NCBI GenBank assembly: GCA_947073545.1
Contig: CAMTMP010000017.1
Coordinates: 16,023 to 80,022 of the forward strand
DNA from: an uncultured bacterium
GTDB taxonomy: Bacteria; Bacillota; Clostridia; Lachnospirales; Lachnospiraceae
DNA length: 64,000 nt
Reading direction: 5' to 3'
The notes beneath the pieces were generated by a model, which searched no databases, was not told where the DNA came from, and saw only the letters and a list, made by a program, of their open reading frames with translations. The translations under genes were made by a program, and so were the position numbers. Position 1 is the first letter of the stretch, and each line of letters opens with the position of its first letter. Positions 51,081 through 60,429 of the stretch are shown here, piece by piece.

Positions 51081-52172
51081 ATGGAAAGAGATGAAAAATT
51101 AAAAGCGTTGGATGCGGCCTTAGGGCAGATAGAGAGGCAGTTCGGAAAGGGAGCCATTATGAAGCTTGGCGACCCTTCCGTGCAGATGAATGTGGAGACG
51201 ATTCCCACGGGATCCCTGAGTCTTGATATTGCGCTGGGACTGGGCGGCATTCCGAAGGGCAGGGTGATTGAGATTTACGGCCCTGAGTCCAGTGGTAAAA
51301 CCACGGTTACCCTGCATATGATTGCGGAGGTGCAAAAGCGCGGCGGTATTGCCGGATTTATTGACGCGGAACATGCGCTGGATCCTGTCTATGCGAAAAA
51401 TATCGGCGTGGATATTGATAACCTGTATATTTCCCAGCCGGACTGCGGAGAACAGGCTCTGGAGATTACGGAGACCATGGTGCGCTCCGGCGCCGTGGAC
51501 ATTATCGTAGTGGACTCCGTGGCAGCTCTGGTGCCGAAAGCGGAAATTGACGGAGATATGGGTGACAGTCATGTGGGTCTGCAGGCCAGACTGATGTCAC
51601 AGGCACTTAGAAAGCTGACGGCGGTCATCAGCAAGTCAAACTGCACGGTTATTTTTATCAACCAGCTTCGTGAGAAGGTGGGCGTCATGTTCGGAAACCC
51701 GGAGACGACCACGGGCGGCCGTGCTCTGAAATTCTACTCTTCCGTCAGACTGGACGTCAGGAGAATTGAGGCGCTTAAGCAGGGCGGAGAGGTAATTGGA
51801 AACAGAACCCGTGTTAAGATCGTTAAGAATAAGGTGGCTCCGCCCTTTAAGGAGGCGGAATTTGATATTATGTTCGGACAGGGAATTTCTACGCAGGGAG
51901 ATATTCTGGATTTGGCGGCGGAGAACAATATTATCAACAAGAGTGGCGCATGGTATGCCTACGATGGAAATAAGATCGGACAGGGCAGGGAGAACGCGAA
52001 GCAGTATTTGAAGGATAATCCGCAAATCTGCGCCGAGGTGGAGAGAAAGGTCAGAGAGCTATTCAACATGGAGACGGATTCTGCGGAGGAGACCGCTGCG
52101 GGCGGAGCGTCCTCCGAAGCTACGGCGAAGCCTGCCAAGGCGGCAAAAGGCGAGAAGGAAGCCGTGAAGTAA
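51081..52172 (+). CDS. recA: Recombinase RecA
   Basis: RecA forms filaments on single-stranded DNA, drives strand exchange and triggers LexA cleavage. The 363-residue protein has [15 protein letters not shown], Walker [10 protein letters not shown] (about residues 66-74), Walker [19 protein letters not shown], the loop L1/L2 region [20 protein letters not shown] and [20 protein letters not shown], and an Ala/Lys-rich tail. ATG 51081 behind GGAGGG is preferred to ATG 51069, which would place the site inside the gene. It is followed by recX, about 100 bp on. Confidence 0.97.
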   Translation: MERDEKLKALDAALGQIERQFGKGAIMKLGDPSVQMNVETIPTGSLSLDIALGLGGIPKGRVIEIYGPESSGKTTVTLHMIAEVQKRGGIAGFIDAEHALDPVYAKNIGVDIDNLYISQPDCGEQALEITETMVRSGAVDIIVVDSVAALVPKAEIDGDMGDSHVGLQARLMSQALRKLTAVISKSNCTVIFINQLREKVGVMFGNPETTTGGRALKFYSSVRLDVRRIEALKQGGEVIGNRTRVKIVKNKVAPPFKEAEFDIMFGQGISTQGDILDLAAENNIINKSGAWYAYDGNKIGQGRENAKQYLKDNPQICAEVERKVRELFNMETDSAEETAAGGASSEATAKPAKAAKGEKEAVK

Positions 52173-52275
52173 CAGGGTTCCGGTCGGAAGAGAAAGAGTT
52201 GGGGAAGCAGCAGGACACGGGCCGGATGAGAAGAGGTCCAATGAAGTACGGTGAGAGGCCGCGGAGGAAAGCAAA

Positions 52276-52905
52276 ATGATCGTCACACAGCTTACGGATA
52301 TGGGAAGAGGCCGTTACAAGGTATACATAGAGGAGAATCCGGCTTTTGCACTTTACAGAGGTGAGCTGAAACGTCTGGGTATCCGGGAGGGGGAAGAGAT
52401 CACGGAGGAGAACCTGCGTGAGATCCGGGAGGAGATCCTGCCGCTGCGTGCGAAGAAGCGTGCGATGAATCTGCTGCAGAAAAGGGAGTACACGGCTGCC
52501 GCTTTGCGGGAGAAGCTGCGGGACGGGGAGTACCCAGAGGCATGTGTCGAGGAGGCAGTCGCCTATGTGGAATCTTACGGCTATGTGGATGACCGGCGTT
52601 ATGCGAGAGATTATATTGTCTATAATATGAACAGAAAGAGCCGGGTACGGATCGAGCAGGATCTGATGCGGAGAGGGATTCATAAAGATACGGTTCGCAG
52701 TCTTTTTGAAGAACTGGAAGAAGAGGGGGCGAAGCAGGATGAGGCGGCTATGATACGCCGTCTTCTGGAAAAGAAAAAATATGACGCCGAAACGGCCGAT
52801 GGGCGGGAGAAACAGAGAATGTACGCATTTCTGTACCGAAAAGGCTTTCATTCCGAGGCGATTAACAGAGCTCTTTTGCTTGACATAACAAAAGATTCAG
52901 TATAG
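52276..52905 (+). CDS. recX: Regulatory protein RecX
   Basis: RecX binds and tunes RecA filaments. The 209-residue all-helical protein shows the repeated three-helix pattern of the family: ALRKREYTAAALREKL-type helix (residues about 66-85), VEESYGYVDDRRYARDYI region (about 94-114), NRKSRVRIEQDLMRRGI (about 119-135) and a C-terminal AFLYRKGFHSEAINRAL. An N-terminal portion of about 55 residues carries a beta-rich extension (VTQLTDMGRGRYKVYIEEN) seen in clostridial RecX. ATG 52276 follows GGAGGAAAGCAAA. Location after recA supports the assignment. Confidence 0.9.
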   Translation: MIVTQLTDMGRGRYKVYIEENPAFALYRGELKRLGIREGEEITEENLREIREEILPLRAKKRAMNLLQKREYTAAALREKLRDGEYPEACVEEAVAYVESYGYVDDRRYARDYIVYNMNRKSRVRIEQDLMRRGIHKDTVRSLFEELEEEGAKQDEAAMIRRLLEKKKYDAETADGREKQRMYAFLYRKGFHSEAINRALLLDITKDSV

Positions 52906-53020
52906 AATTAATTTGTTGTAGTTTTGCTAACTATCGGGTTGTCAGAATTTGGAAAACGACGGCAGCCGTCAATAGATTTGGTAATGTACAATGAAAACTA
53001 AATAAGGAGGTGCTCCTGTA

Positions 53021-54568
53021 ATGTGGCAAGTTGTGGTAGCAATAGTCGTCACGCTGGTGATTGCCGTTCCCGTTTCCGCGCTGATCGCGATAAACTATCA
53101 GAAGAAGATGGTAGAAGCGAAGCTCGGTAACGCGGACGAGAAAGCCAGAGAGATTATCGACGAAGCTCTCAAAACTGCTGAGACGAAGAAGCGTGAGTCG
53201 TTGCTTGAGGTCAAGGAAGAGTCTATTCGCACGAAGAATGAACTGGACAAGGAAATCAAGGAACGTCGCGCAGAAGCGCAGCGCTATGAGCGGCGCGTTC
53301 AGCAGAAGGAAGAGAACATCGACAAGAAAGCCGACGCTATTGAGAAGAAGGAAGCAAGTTTGGCACAGAAGGAAGAAGCTCTGTCCAAGCAGCGCGAAGA
53401 AATTTCCAAACTGAGCGAGCAAAGATTACAGGAACTGGAACGAATCTCTGGGTTAACCTCCGAACAGGCAAAAGATTATCTGTTGAAAATTGTTGAAGAT
53501 GAAGTAAAACACGAAACTGCTGTCATGGTGAAGGAGATGGAGAGCAGGGCGAAGGAGGAAGCGGACAAGAAGGCGAAAGAGTACGTTGTTACTGCCATTC
53601 AGAAATGTGCGGCGGATCATGTATCCGAGACCACGATTTCTGTGGTACAGCTTCCCAATGATGAAATGAAGGGCAGGATCATCGGAAGAGAGGGACGTAA
53701 TATCAGAACTCTTGAGACGATGACGGGCGTGGACTTAATCATTGATGATACACCCGAAGCGGTTATTCTCTCCGGCTTTGACCCGATCCGCAGGGAAGTG
53801 GCGAGGATCGCGCTCGAGAAGCTGATTGTGGACGGGCGTATTCACCCGGCCAGAATTGAAGAAATGGTCGAGAAGGCGCAGAAAGAAGTCGAAGTTATGA
53901 TGAAAGAGGAGGGCGAAGCAGCCACCCTCGAAGTCGGCGTACATGGTATCCACCCTGAATTGGTGAGACTGCTCGGTAAAATGAAGTTCAGAACCAGCTA
54001 CGGTCAGAACGCTTTGAAGCATTCCATTGAAGTGGCGCAGCTTTCCGGCTTACTGGCAGCGGAGATGGGACTGGATGTCAGAATGGCCAAGCGTGCGGGA
54101 CTCCTGCATGATATCGGTAAAGCAGTGGATCACGAGATGGAGGGATCTCATATCCAGCTCGGCGTAGAACTTTGCAGGAAGTATAAGGAAGGGCCGGTTG
54201 TCATTAACGCAGTGGAATCCCATCACGGTGATGTGGAGGCACAGACGTTGATCGCTTGTCTGGTGCAGGCGGCTGATACGATTTCTGCGGCGAGACCGGG
54301 TGCAAGAAGAGAGACATTAGAGACATATACAACAAGACTGAAACAATTAGAAGACATCACAAACAATTTCAAAGGTGTGGACAAATCTTTTGCTATTCAG
54401 GCAGGTAGAGAGATTCGTGTAATGGTAGTTCCGGAACAGATCAGTGATTCTGATATGGTACTGCTCGCGAGAGATATCTCCAAACAGATTGAGGCTGAGT
54501 TGGAATATCCCGGACAGATCAAGGTAAATGTGATCCGAGAGAGTCGTGTCATAGACTATGCCAAATAG
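53021..54568 (+). CDS. rny: Ribonuclease Y
   Basis: RNase Y is the membrane-anchored endoribonuclease that initiates mRNA decay in Firmicutes. The 515-residue protein has an N-terminal membrane helix (about residues 3-24), a long Lys/Glu-rich coiled coil (about 30-200), a KH domain ([23 protein letters not shown], cited by its ends, about 222-246) and an HD domain with [17 protein letters not shown] (about 362-378). ATG 53021 follows AATAAGGAGGTGCTCCTGTA. It is followed by a strong terminator at 54574. Confidence 0.96.
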   Translation: MWQVVVAIVVTLVIAVPVSALIAINYQKKMVEAKLGNADEKAREIIDEALKTAETKKRESLLEVKEESIRTKNELDKEIKERRAEAQRYERRVQQKEENIDKKADAIEKKEASLAQKEEALSKQREEISKLSEQRLQELERISGLTSEQAKDYLLKIVEDEVKHETAVMVKEMESRAKEEADKKAKEYVVTAIQKCAADHVSETTISVVQLPNDEMKGRIIGREGRNIRTLETMTGVDLIIDDTPEAVILSGFDPIRREVARIALEKLIVDGRIHPARIEEMVEKAQKEVEVMMKEEGEAATLEVGVHGIHPELVRLLGKMKFRTSYGQNALKHSIEVAQLSGLLAAEMGLDVRMAKRAGLLHDIGKAVDHEMEGSHIQLGVELCRKYKEGPVVINAVESHHGDVEAQTLIACLVQAADTISAARPGARRETLETYTTRLKQLEDITNNFKGVDKSFAIQAGREIRVMVVPEQISDSDMVLLARDISKQIEAELEYPGQIKVNVIRESRVIDYAK

Positions 54569-54573
54569 TACAA

Positions 54574-54604
54574 AACCCCGCAGATTTTATCTGCGGGGTT
54601 TTTT
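54574..54604 (+). terminator. Strong intrinsic terminator of rny
   Basis: AACCCCGCAGA (54574-54584) pairs perfectly with TCTGCGGGGTT (54590-54600), followed by TTTT. It is 5 bp after the stop codon. Confidence 0.93.
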
Positions 54605-54623
54605 GCGCGCATAAGCAGAGTCA
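54602..54623. repeat. 22-bp intergenic repeat, copy 2
   Basis: Identical over 22 bp (core GCGCGCATAAGCAGAGTCA) to 25785-25806, again abutting a terminator. Confidence 0.85.
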
Positions 54624-54684
54624 TATTTAACATTTTAACCATAAAATGGCTTTAGAAATACAGAAAATTGTCGTATATGCATAC

Positions 54685-54713
54685 TTGTGAAATTGGCATA
54701 CTTATAGTAGAAT
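54685..54713 (+). promoter_or_regulatory. Candidate sigma-A promoter of the aminotransferase gene
   Basis: TTGTGA (54685-54690) and TAGAAT (54708-54713) are 17 bp apart, 68 bp before the ATG. Confidence 0.55.
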
Positions 54714-54780
54714 AAATATCGATGTGTATGATTGTATACAATTATTCAATGGCATGATTACAGGGATGCAGGAGGGAACT

Positions 54781-56082
54781 ATGAAAGCGTACAATGTGAT
54801 GACCAGAAAAGAGCTCATGGTGCAGAAGGCGGAGCTTGACAAACAGTTTGCCGAGGCCAAGGGAAAGGGTTTGCAGCTTGATATGTCCAGAGGGAAGCCG
54901 GAGCCGGCACAGCTCGATATGGGCATGGGCCTTTTGGATGTTTTAAATTCCGATTCGGATATGAAATCCATGGAAGGTATGGATACGAGAAACTACGGCC
55001 TGATGGATGGCATCACGGAGGCGAAACATCTGATGGCGGATGTGATGGGAGTTTCGGCGGAGAGTGTGATTGTTTTTGGCAATTCCAGTCTGTCTATTAT
55101 GTATGATATGGTTTCCCGTTCCTATACGCATGGCGTTATGGGAGCGACTCCTTGGTGCAGACTTGATAAAATAAAATTTTTATGCCCTGTACCGGGTTAT
55201 GACAGACATTTTGCAATCACACAGCATTTCGGCGTTGAAATGATACCGATTCCGATGACGTCCACAGGACCGGATATGGATCTGGTGGAAAAGTACGTAT
55301 CGCAGGACGAGGCAGTGAAGGGAATCTGGTGTGTGCCCAAGTATTCCAACCCGCAGGGGATCACGTACTCTGACGAGACGGTGAGACGGTTCGCGGCGCT
55401 GAAACCGGCTGCGGATGATTTCCGCATCTACTGGGATAACGCGTATGCGGTGCATCATCTTTACGAGGATAAACAGGATACGCTCCTTGAGATATTGAGC
55501 GAGTGCGAGAAGGCAGGTAATCCTGACATGGTTTATGCGTTCTGTTCCACTTCCAAAATAACCTTCTCTGGTGCAGGCATAGCGGCGATGGCGGCTTCTC
55601 CGGCCAATCTGGCGGATATAAAGAAGACCCTGACGCTGCGGACAATCGGTTATGACAAGGTGAACCAGCTTCGCCACGCCAGATATTTTAAGAGTCTGGA
55701 GGGGATGCTTGCCCATATGAAGAAGCACGCGGATATCATCAGACCCAAGTTCGAGGCAGTGCTTTCTGTTCTGGAGCAGGAACTCGGAGGATTGGGCATC
55801 GGCGAATGGACGAAACCGCTTGGCGGCTATTTTATCTCTTTTGAGGCGATGGAGGGCTGTGCCAAGGAGATCGTGGCGAAATGTAAGGAGCTTGGGGTAG
55901 TTCTCACAGGCGCGGGCGCGACCTTCCCTTACGGAAAGGACCCGAAGGACAGCAATATCCGGATTGCGCCTACCTATCCGACGGCGGAGGAGATGGCGCA
56001 GGCCACGGACGTGTTCGTGCTTTGCGTGAAGTTAGTCAGCGTAGAGAAACTGTTGCAGGAGGCGGTTGCCGAGACTGCTTGA
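54781..56082 (+). CDS. PLP-dependent aspartate aminotransferase, MocR-like subgroup Ic
   Basis: The 433-residue fold-type I aminotransferase belongs to the Aminotran_MocR (PF12897) group, which includes aspartate aminotransferases that lack the GntR domain. Visible motifs are LDMSRGKPEPAQLDMG near residue 32, NYGLMDGITEAKHLMADVMG, KYSNPQGITYSDETV (about 186-200), the substrate/PLP Asp in YWDNAYAVHHLY and the Schiff-base Lys in FCSTSKITFSGAGIA (about 256). ATG 54781 behind CAGGAGGGAACT is chosen although the frame is open to 54724. It has its own promoter and may be co-transcribed with the Nudix gene 81 bp later. Confidence 0.9.
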   Translation: MKAYNVMTRKELMVQKAELDKQFAEAKGKGLQLDMSRGKPEPAQLDMGMGLLDVLNSDSDMKSMEGMDTRNYGLMDGITEAKHLMADVMGVSAESVIVFGNSSLSIMYDMVSRSYTHGVMGATPWCRLDKIKFLCPVPGYDRHFAITQHFGVEMIPIPMTSTGPDMDLVEKYVSQDEAVKGIWCVPKYSNPQGITYSDETVRRFAALKPAADDFRIYWDNAYAVHHLYEDKQDTLLEILSECEKAGNPDMVYAFCSTSKITFSGAGIAAMAASPANLADIKKTLTLRTIGYDKVNQLRHARYFKSLEGMLAHMKKHADIIRPKFEAVLSVLEQELGGLGIGEWTKPLGGYFISFEAMEGCAKEIVAKCKELGVVLTGAGATFPYGKDPKDSNIRIAPTYPTAEEMAQATDVFVLCVKLVSVEKLLQEAVAETA

Positions 56083-56163
56083 AAGGAAGCGGGCGGACTG
56101 CCGTGCTGATGCAGAACGGTCAGCGTGGCAGGAGGCAGCGATTGGAGAAGGGATAGGGGTAAA

Positions 56164-56709
56164 ATGGCGGACAACAATTACGAGCGTTTGGGAAGAGAAT
56201 TGATTTATAAGGGCGCGATCATTGATTATTATCAGGATACGATCCGCGTGGCAAACGGCAACATAGCCAAATGGGATTTGATTGACCACAAGGGCGCGGC
56301 GGCTGTCGTGGCAGTGAAGGACGACGGGAAACTTCTGATGGTGAGACAGTACCGCAACGCGCTGGACCGGGAGACGCTGGAAATTCCGGCGGGCGGTTTA
56401 AACAGTGTGGATGAGCCGACAAAAGAGGCGGCAGCCAGAGAGCTGGAGGAGGAGACCGGTTATGTGGCCGGGAAGCTGGAGCTTTTGCTGACGCTTCGGA
56501 CGACAGTCGCTTTCTGCAATGAAAAGATTGACGTGTATTTGGCGACGGATTTAAAACCCGGCTGCCAGCATTTGGACGAGGACGAGTTTTTAAATGCGGA
56601 AAGCCATGATCTGGAGGAACTGGTGCAGATGATTTATGACTGCAAGATTCAGGACGGAAAGACTGTGTCGGCGATTCTGGCATATTACAACAAAATAAAC
56701 AGACAATAG
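56164..56709 (+). CDS. Nudix hydrolase, ADP-ribose pyrophosphatase type
   Basis: The 181-residue protein has a complete Nudix box GLNSVDEPTKEAAAREL followed by EEETGY (about residues 79-101), preceded by RQYRNALDRETLEIPAGG, the usual ADP-ribose pyrophosphatase (YqkG/NudF) context. The family cleaves ADP-ribose to AMP and ribose 5-phosphate. ATG 56164 follows GGGATAGGGGTAAA; the frame is open to 56125. In Bacillus the yqkG gene also lies near spoIIM and ripX (xerD), which agrees with the genes found here. Confidence 0.92.
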   Translation: MADNNYERLGRELIYKGAIIDYYQDTIRVANGNIAKWDLIDHKGAAAVVAVKDDGKLLMVRQYRNALDRETLEIPAGGLNSVDEPTKEAAARELEEETGYVAGKLELLLTLRTTVAFCNEKIDVYLATDLKPGCQHLDEDEFLNAESHDLEELVQMIYDCKIQDGKTVSAILAYYNKINRQ

Positions 56710-56739
56710 CGACATTTGAGACAGACTTGAGGAATAGCT

Positions 56740-58434
56740 ATGAACGGCAAGAAGGAAATAACAACGGAAGACTTCGGGGAGAAATGCAGACAGCTTAGAC
56801 CGGCGTATATGATTTGGACGGCCTTTTGTTTCATGCTGTTTATCTACGAGCCTCTGTTGATGTACAGTACCAATAAAAATGATTTCTGGTTTGACTTGGG
56901 GATCATGATATATCCGACGCTGGTGATATTTGCACTGTTTCTGCTTGCGGGAGCAGTGCCTATCACCGCGTTTTATTTTATAGCAGTCAGACTTTCAAAG
57001 GGAAAAAGAGGAGTGTTCCAATGTGCGACGACACTCCTTTTTGTTGTTTTTTTTGCTGCTTATATTCAGGGCGTTTATCTGAGCACATCCCTTCCGGTGC
57101 TGACGGGAGAGCCCATTGCGTGGGACACGTATCTGAAAGAGGATCTGTTTACAGCGGTTCTCTGGCTGGTTTTGGAGACGGCGGCTATCTCCCTGATCGT
57201 GAAATTTGGTACGGAGACGGTGGTTAAATGGGAGTCCCGGATTTCCGGGGTTATTGTGGTTTTGCTGCTGGTCAGCCTTTTGCCGCAGATGCTTATGAAT
57301 AACGCGTTTGAGAAAAAAGATGCCCTGCTTACGACCAACGCCCATTTCCATGATATTTCCCAAAATAAGAATTTTCTGATACTGCTGGTGGATGCGGTGG
57401 AGGCCGAAACTTTTGAGGCGGTGCTGGAGAGCAATGAGGAATACAGGGAGGTTTTCCGGGATTTTACCTATTACTCCAACACGGCATCCGTGTACCCTTA
57501 CACACGCGACAGTATGCCGCTTCTTTTGACGGGCGCGGTGAACAGAAATGAGCAGGAGTTCGGGGCGTTTGCCAGCGAGGCATACAACAGTTCCCCACTG
57601 TTTGAAAGGCTGGATGCGGAAAATTATGATATCGGCATTTATATGGATGAGCCGGTCTGGTACGGGGAACGGCGATTCCGCATAACGAGCGATATTAAGA
57701 ATAACATGGCGTCGCCTTATGAGAATATGGACTTTAATATGTACTTCAGGCAGGAAATGAAGTATATTCTGTTTAAGTATCTGCCTTACGCCTATAAACA
57801 GTATGCACAGATCGAAGGATTTGATTTTGGGATGGCACTGGAGATGTACAATTACCGCTATAACAGTGTGTATAACATGCTTCTGGAGAATCCGGAACTT
57901 GTGAAGACAGACCGGAATGTATTTCAGTTCGTACATGTGGAAGGGGCGCATCTTCCCTTTGACTATGACAAGGATATGAACCTGATTGAAAAGGGAACTT
58001 ATTCACAGAAGGTTGAAGCAACGATAAAAGTGATTGATACATGGCTTTCCAGACTGAAAAATAGCGGCGCTTACGATAACTCTGTGATTCTGATCATGGC
58101 AGATCACGGCTATTATGACGTGGATCATGACAGCTACGGGGAGGAGGTGCTGGAGCGGTTTCACCCGGTTTTACTCGTAAAAGGCATGCAGGAAAACCAC
58201 GAACTTGCCGAATCGGATGTGCCGGTTTCCCATATTGACCTGATGGATGCCTACATGGAGCTTTTGGACGGGAAAAAGAGCGGGGAGATATTCCGTGATA
58301 CAGACCCGGACAGAAAACGGCAGGTGATCTGGTATGAATACCGCAGCGAAGAGCATATGGTCGAGTATCAATTGGAGGGGAACCGCTTTGAACGACAGGA
58401 TTTTAGACCTACCGGCAGAGTTTTTGACAGATAA
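56740..58434 (+). CDS. Membrane-anchored sulfatase/alkaline-phosphatase-superfamily protein
   Basis: The 564-residue protein has about five membrane helices in its first 190 residues (near 22-42, 50-80, 95-115, 132-152 and 165-182) and an extracellular sulfatase-fold domain. Metal-site motifs are ILLVDAVEAE (about residues 212-221) and MADHGYYDVDHDSYGEEV (about 446-463); VYPYTRDSMPLLLTG near 251 holds the candidate nucleophile Thr or Ser. This is the layout of LtaS-like phosphoglycerol or phosphoethanolamine transferases, though shorter and divergent from LtaS. It may modify a glycan or lipid at the surface; the substrate is unknown. ATG 56740 follows TTGAGGAATAGCT. Confidence 0.8.
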   Translation: MNGKKEITTEDFGEKCRQLRPAYMIWTAFCFMLFIYEPLLMYSTNKNDFWFDLGIMIYPTLVIFALFLLAGAVPITAFYFIAVRLSKGKRGVFQCATTLLFVVFFAAYIQGVYLSTSLPVLTGEPIAWDTYLKEDLFTAVLWLVLETAAISLIVKFGTETVVKWESRISGVIVVLLLVSLLPQMLMNNAFEKKDALLTTNAHFHDISQNKNFLILLVDAVEAETFEAVLESNEEYREVFRDFTYYSNTASVYPYTRDSMPLLLTGAVNRNEQEFGAFASEAYNSSPLFERLDAENYDIGIYMDEPVWYGERRFRITSDIKNNMASPYENMDFNMYFRQEMKYILFKYLPYAYKQYAQIEGFDFGMALEMYNYRYNSVYNMLLENPELVKTDRNVFQFVHVEGAHLPFDYDKDMNLIEKGTYSQKVEATIKVIDTWLSRLKNSGAYDNSVILIMADHGYYDVDHDSYGEEVLERFHPVLLVKGMQENHELAESDVPVSHIDLMDAYMELLDGKKSGEIFRDTDPDRKRQVIWYEYRSEEHMVEYQLEGNRFERQDFRPTGRVFDR

Positions 58435-58454
58435 AATCTGCGTGCGGAATGCTG

Positions 58455-58483
58455 TCATGCCTCGTCCTTCCCGGACATATACT
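58455..58483 (+). promoter_or_regulatory. Weak candidate sigma-E promoter of spoIIM
   Basis: CATATACT (58476-58483) resembles the sigma-E -10 CATACAmT. The upstream GTCATGC (58454-58460) is a poor -35. It lies 34 bp before the spoIIM start. Confidence 0.35.
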
Positions 58484-58516
58484 GTCCTATAGGAGCTTGG
58501 AAGAGGCGGTGTAATC

Positions 58517-59122
58517 TTGCGGAGACAGTTTGGGATCAAAAACGGCTATCATATGGCGTATCTGTTTATGATCGGCCTTTTTATGGGAATCCTGCTTGTC
58601 AATTTTGGGCATGATACGTGGATCAGAAACGGCAGCCTGCTTGGGGCGGAGATGATGAACAGACTGAAAAACAGCAGACCTGTGGGAGACGGGCTGGTGG
58701 GGTATGTTCTCAGACACCGTCTCTTTACAGGCTGCCTCTTATGTCTGGTTTCCACAACTTTGATAGGGATGCCGTTTCTCTGCGCCTATATTTGCTATAT
58801 GGGGTTCTCGGCGGGCTGTCTTTTGTCCGTGGCGGTAATCCGTTACGGGATCAGAGGGCTTTTGTTTATGGCAGCCGTTTTGTTTCCGCAGGCGCTGCTG
58901 TTGGTTCCGGCGTATATTCTGCTGTTTTTCTGGGCGGCGGAGGTAAACAGGACACTCTATGCGCCGAGAACACAGCTGGAGGGATACGAGCGGTACAGCC
59001 GACATTTCTATCTGAAAAAGGGAGCGCAGATTGTCGGCATTATGGCAGTTGTCATAATGGGGTGCCTGTTGGAGAGTTATGTCAATCCAGGCATACTTCA
59101 TTTTGTTCTGAAAATCTTCTAA
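58517..59122 (+). CDS. spoIIM: Stage II sporulation protein M
   Basis: SpoIIM acts with SpoIID and SpoIIP in the peptidoglycan remodelling that drives engulfment of the forespore. The 201-residue protein has about five hydrophobic segments and family features: GLFMGILLVNFG near residue 22, LLVSTTLIGMPFLCAYICYMGFSAGCLLS region (about 74-103) and LFPQALLLVPAYILL (about 120-134). The start is TTG 58517 after AAGAGGCGGTGTAATC. It is followed by xerD after about 200 bp, the same neighbourhood as in Bacillus. Confidence 0.9.
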   Translation: MRRQFGIKNGYHMAYLFMIGLFMGILLVNFGHDTWIRNGSLLGAEMMNRLKNSRPVGDGLVGYVLRHRLFTGCLLCLVSTTLIGMPFLCAYICYMGFSAGCLLSVAVIRYGIRGLLFMAAVLFPQALLLVPAYILLFFWAAEVNRTLYAPRTQLEGYERYSRHFYLKKGAQIVGIMAVVIMGCLLESYVNPGILHFVLKIF

Positions 59123-59238
59123 AAAATTTTTCTGTTCTATTTTTCAAGATGTAGTAGACATAAAATCATAAATGGACGATATGTTGTGCTTCGTGGGAAA
59201 AAGGCCGCAAATGCCCGTAAAATCAAGAAAAATTCCAT

Positions 59239-59267
59239 TTGCTTTTCTAAAAAGATCTGATTATAAT
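59239..59267 (+). promoter_or_regulatory. Sigma-A promoter of xerD
   Basis: TTGCTT (59239-59244) and TATAAT (59262-59267) are separated by 17 bp, 61 bp before the xerD ATG. The 206-bp gap otherwise holds only AT-rich sequence. Confidence 0.75.
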
Positions 59268-59328
59268 GGAACTCAGACAGTGATTTGATTTACATAAAGA
59301 GAACGCACAGGGAAGGGCCTCCGAGTAA

Positions 59329-60213
59329 ATGGAAAAAGAGATTGGCGCATTTATTACGTATTTACATAACGTGAAGAATACCTCCGAAAATACGGAGATG
59401 TCTTATAGAAGAGATCTGGAAAAAGTATCGCATTTTATGGGGGCGAGGGACATCCGTGAGACGAAAGACGTAAAGGCGCAGGATCTGGCTGACTATGTGA
59501 AGTTTTTGGAGGACAGTAAGTTTGCGGCGGCTACCGTGTCCCGCAATATTGCCTCCCTGAAAGCATTCTATCACTATATGGTGCAGGAGGGGCTGGCCGA
59601 GGAGGACATCGCCGACAAGCTCAAGGCCCCTAAAATTGAAAAAAAGGCGCCGGAGATTATGTCGCCGGACGAGGTAGTGCGGCTTTTGGAACAGCCTTCC
59701 GGGGACAGCCCTAAAGAAATCCGCGACAAGGCGATGTTAGAGCTTCTCTATGCCACGGGAATCCGCGTGACGGAACTGATTACGCTGAAGCTTTCCGACG
59801 TGAATATGCAGATGAGTTTCATTCTCTGCCGGGACCGCAACAAGGAGAGAATCATTCCTTTTGGCGCGGCGGCCAAGAACGCGATGGCCAGATATCTGGA
59901 CGGCACCAGAGAGCAAATGCTCGAGAATAAAAAGTCGGAGGTGCTGTTTGCGAATTGTTCCGGACAGCCTATGAGCAGGCAGGGATTTTGGAAGCTGATT
60001 AAGCATTACGCGAAGAAAGCGGATATTCAGGCCGATATCACACCCCATACGCTGCGACATTCTTTCGCGGCACATCTGGTGGAGAACGGCGCGGATCTTC
60101 GGAGCGTGCAGGAAATGCTGGGGCATTCCGATATTTCCACTACGCAGATTTACGCAAACTTAAACCATAATCATATCAGAGAGGTGTACGCGAAGGCGCA
60201 TCCGCGTGGTTGA
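59329..60213 (+). CDS. xerD: Tyrosine recombinase XerD
   Basis: XerD resolves chromosome dimers at dif. The 294-residue protein has an N-terminal SAM-like core-binding domain (about residues 1-90; NTEMSYRRDLEKVSHF) and the catalytic domain with Arg146 (ATGIRVTEL), His240 and Arg243 (HTLRHSFAAHL), His266 (LGHSDISTTQIY) and nucleophile Tyr275. The sequence style (LKLSDVNMQ, YANLNHNHIREVYAKAHPR) is that of XerD and not an integron or phage integrase; no attachment site is next to it. ATG 59329 is preceded by GGGAAGGGCCTCCGAGTAA. Confidence 0.93.
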   Translation: MEKEIGAFITYLHNVKNTSENTEMSYRRDLEKVSHFMGARDIRETKDVKAQDLADYVKFLEDSKFAAATVSRNIASLKAFYHYMVQEGLAEEDIADKLKAPKIEKKAPEIMSPDEVVRLLEQPSGDSPKEIRDKAMLELLYATGIRVTELITLKLSDVNMQMSFILCRDRNKERIIPFGAAAKNAMARYLDGTREQMLENKKSEVLFANCSGQPMSRQGFWKLIKHYAKKADIQADITPHTLRHSFAAHLVENGADLRSVQEMLGHSDISTTQIYANLNHNHIREVYAKAHPRG

Positions 60214-60273
60214 TCAGGAAGGAGACGCCTTATAAAAATCAAAGAAGGGTTATTTGCTTTTGAGAATGTACAA

Positions 60274-60309
60274 GGGCGGCGGGATAGTTGATATTTCCTG
60301 CCGCCCTGT
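60274..60309 (+). terminator. Terminator of xerD
   Basis: GGGCGGC (60274-60280) pairs with GCCGCCC (60300-60306), extended by GGGA/TCCT, and is followed by TGTTT. It separates xerD from the convergent MATE gene. Confidence 0.8.
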
Positions 60310-60321
60310 TTATGTTTCTCT

Positions 60322-60360
60322 ATAGGAAATCGTGACAGTGCAAACCATGCAGGGGGAATG
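60322..60360. repeat. 39-bp interspersed repeat, copy 2
   Basis: Starts ATAGGAAATCGTGACAGTGC and ends GGGGGAATG; about 33 of 39 positions equal 41219-41257. Like that copy it lies just after a terminator hairpin. Confidence 0.8.
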
Positions 60361-60429
60361 TTCCGCATACGATGCCGTTTCATATACGGTTGCTTTCGCC
60401 GGCTTTTTTGGCTTCGGCCTGCCCGCTGC

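Noticed and set aside
59329..60213. Tyrosine recombinase considered as the integrase of a mobile element
   Set aside because: Sequence style and the neighbouring spoIIM fit chromosomal XerD; there is no tRNA, direct repeat or phage gene nearby.
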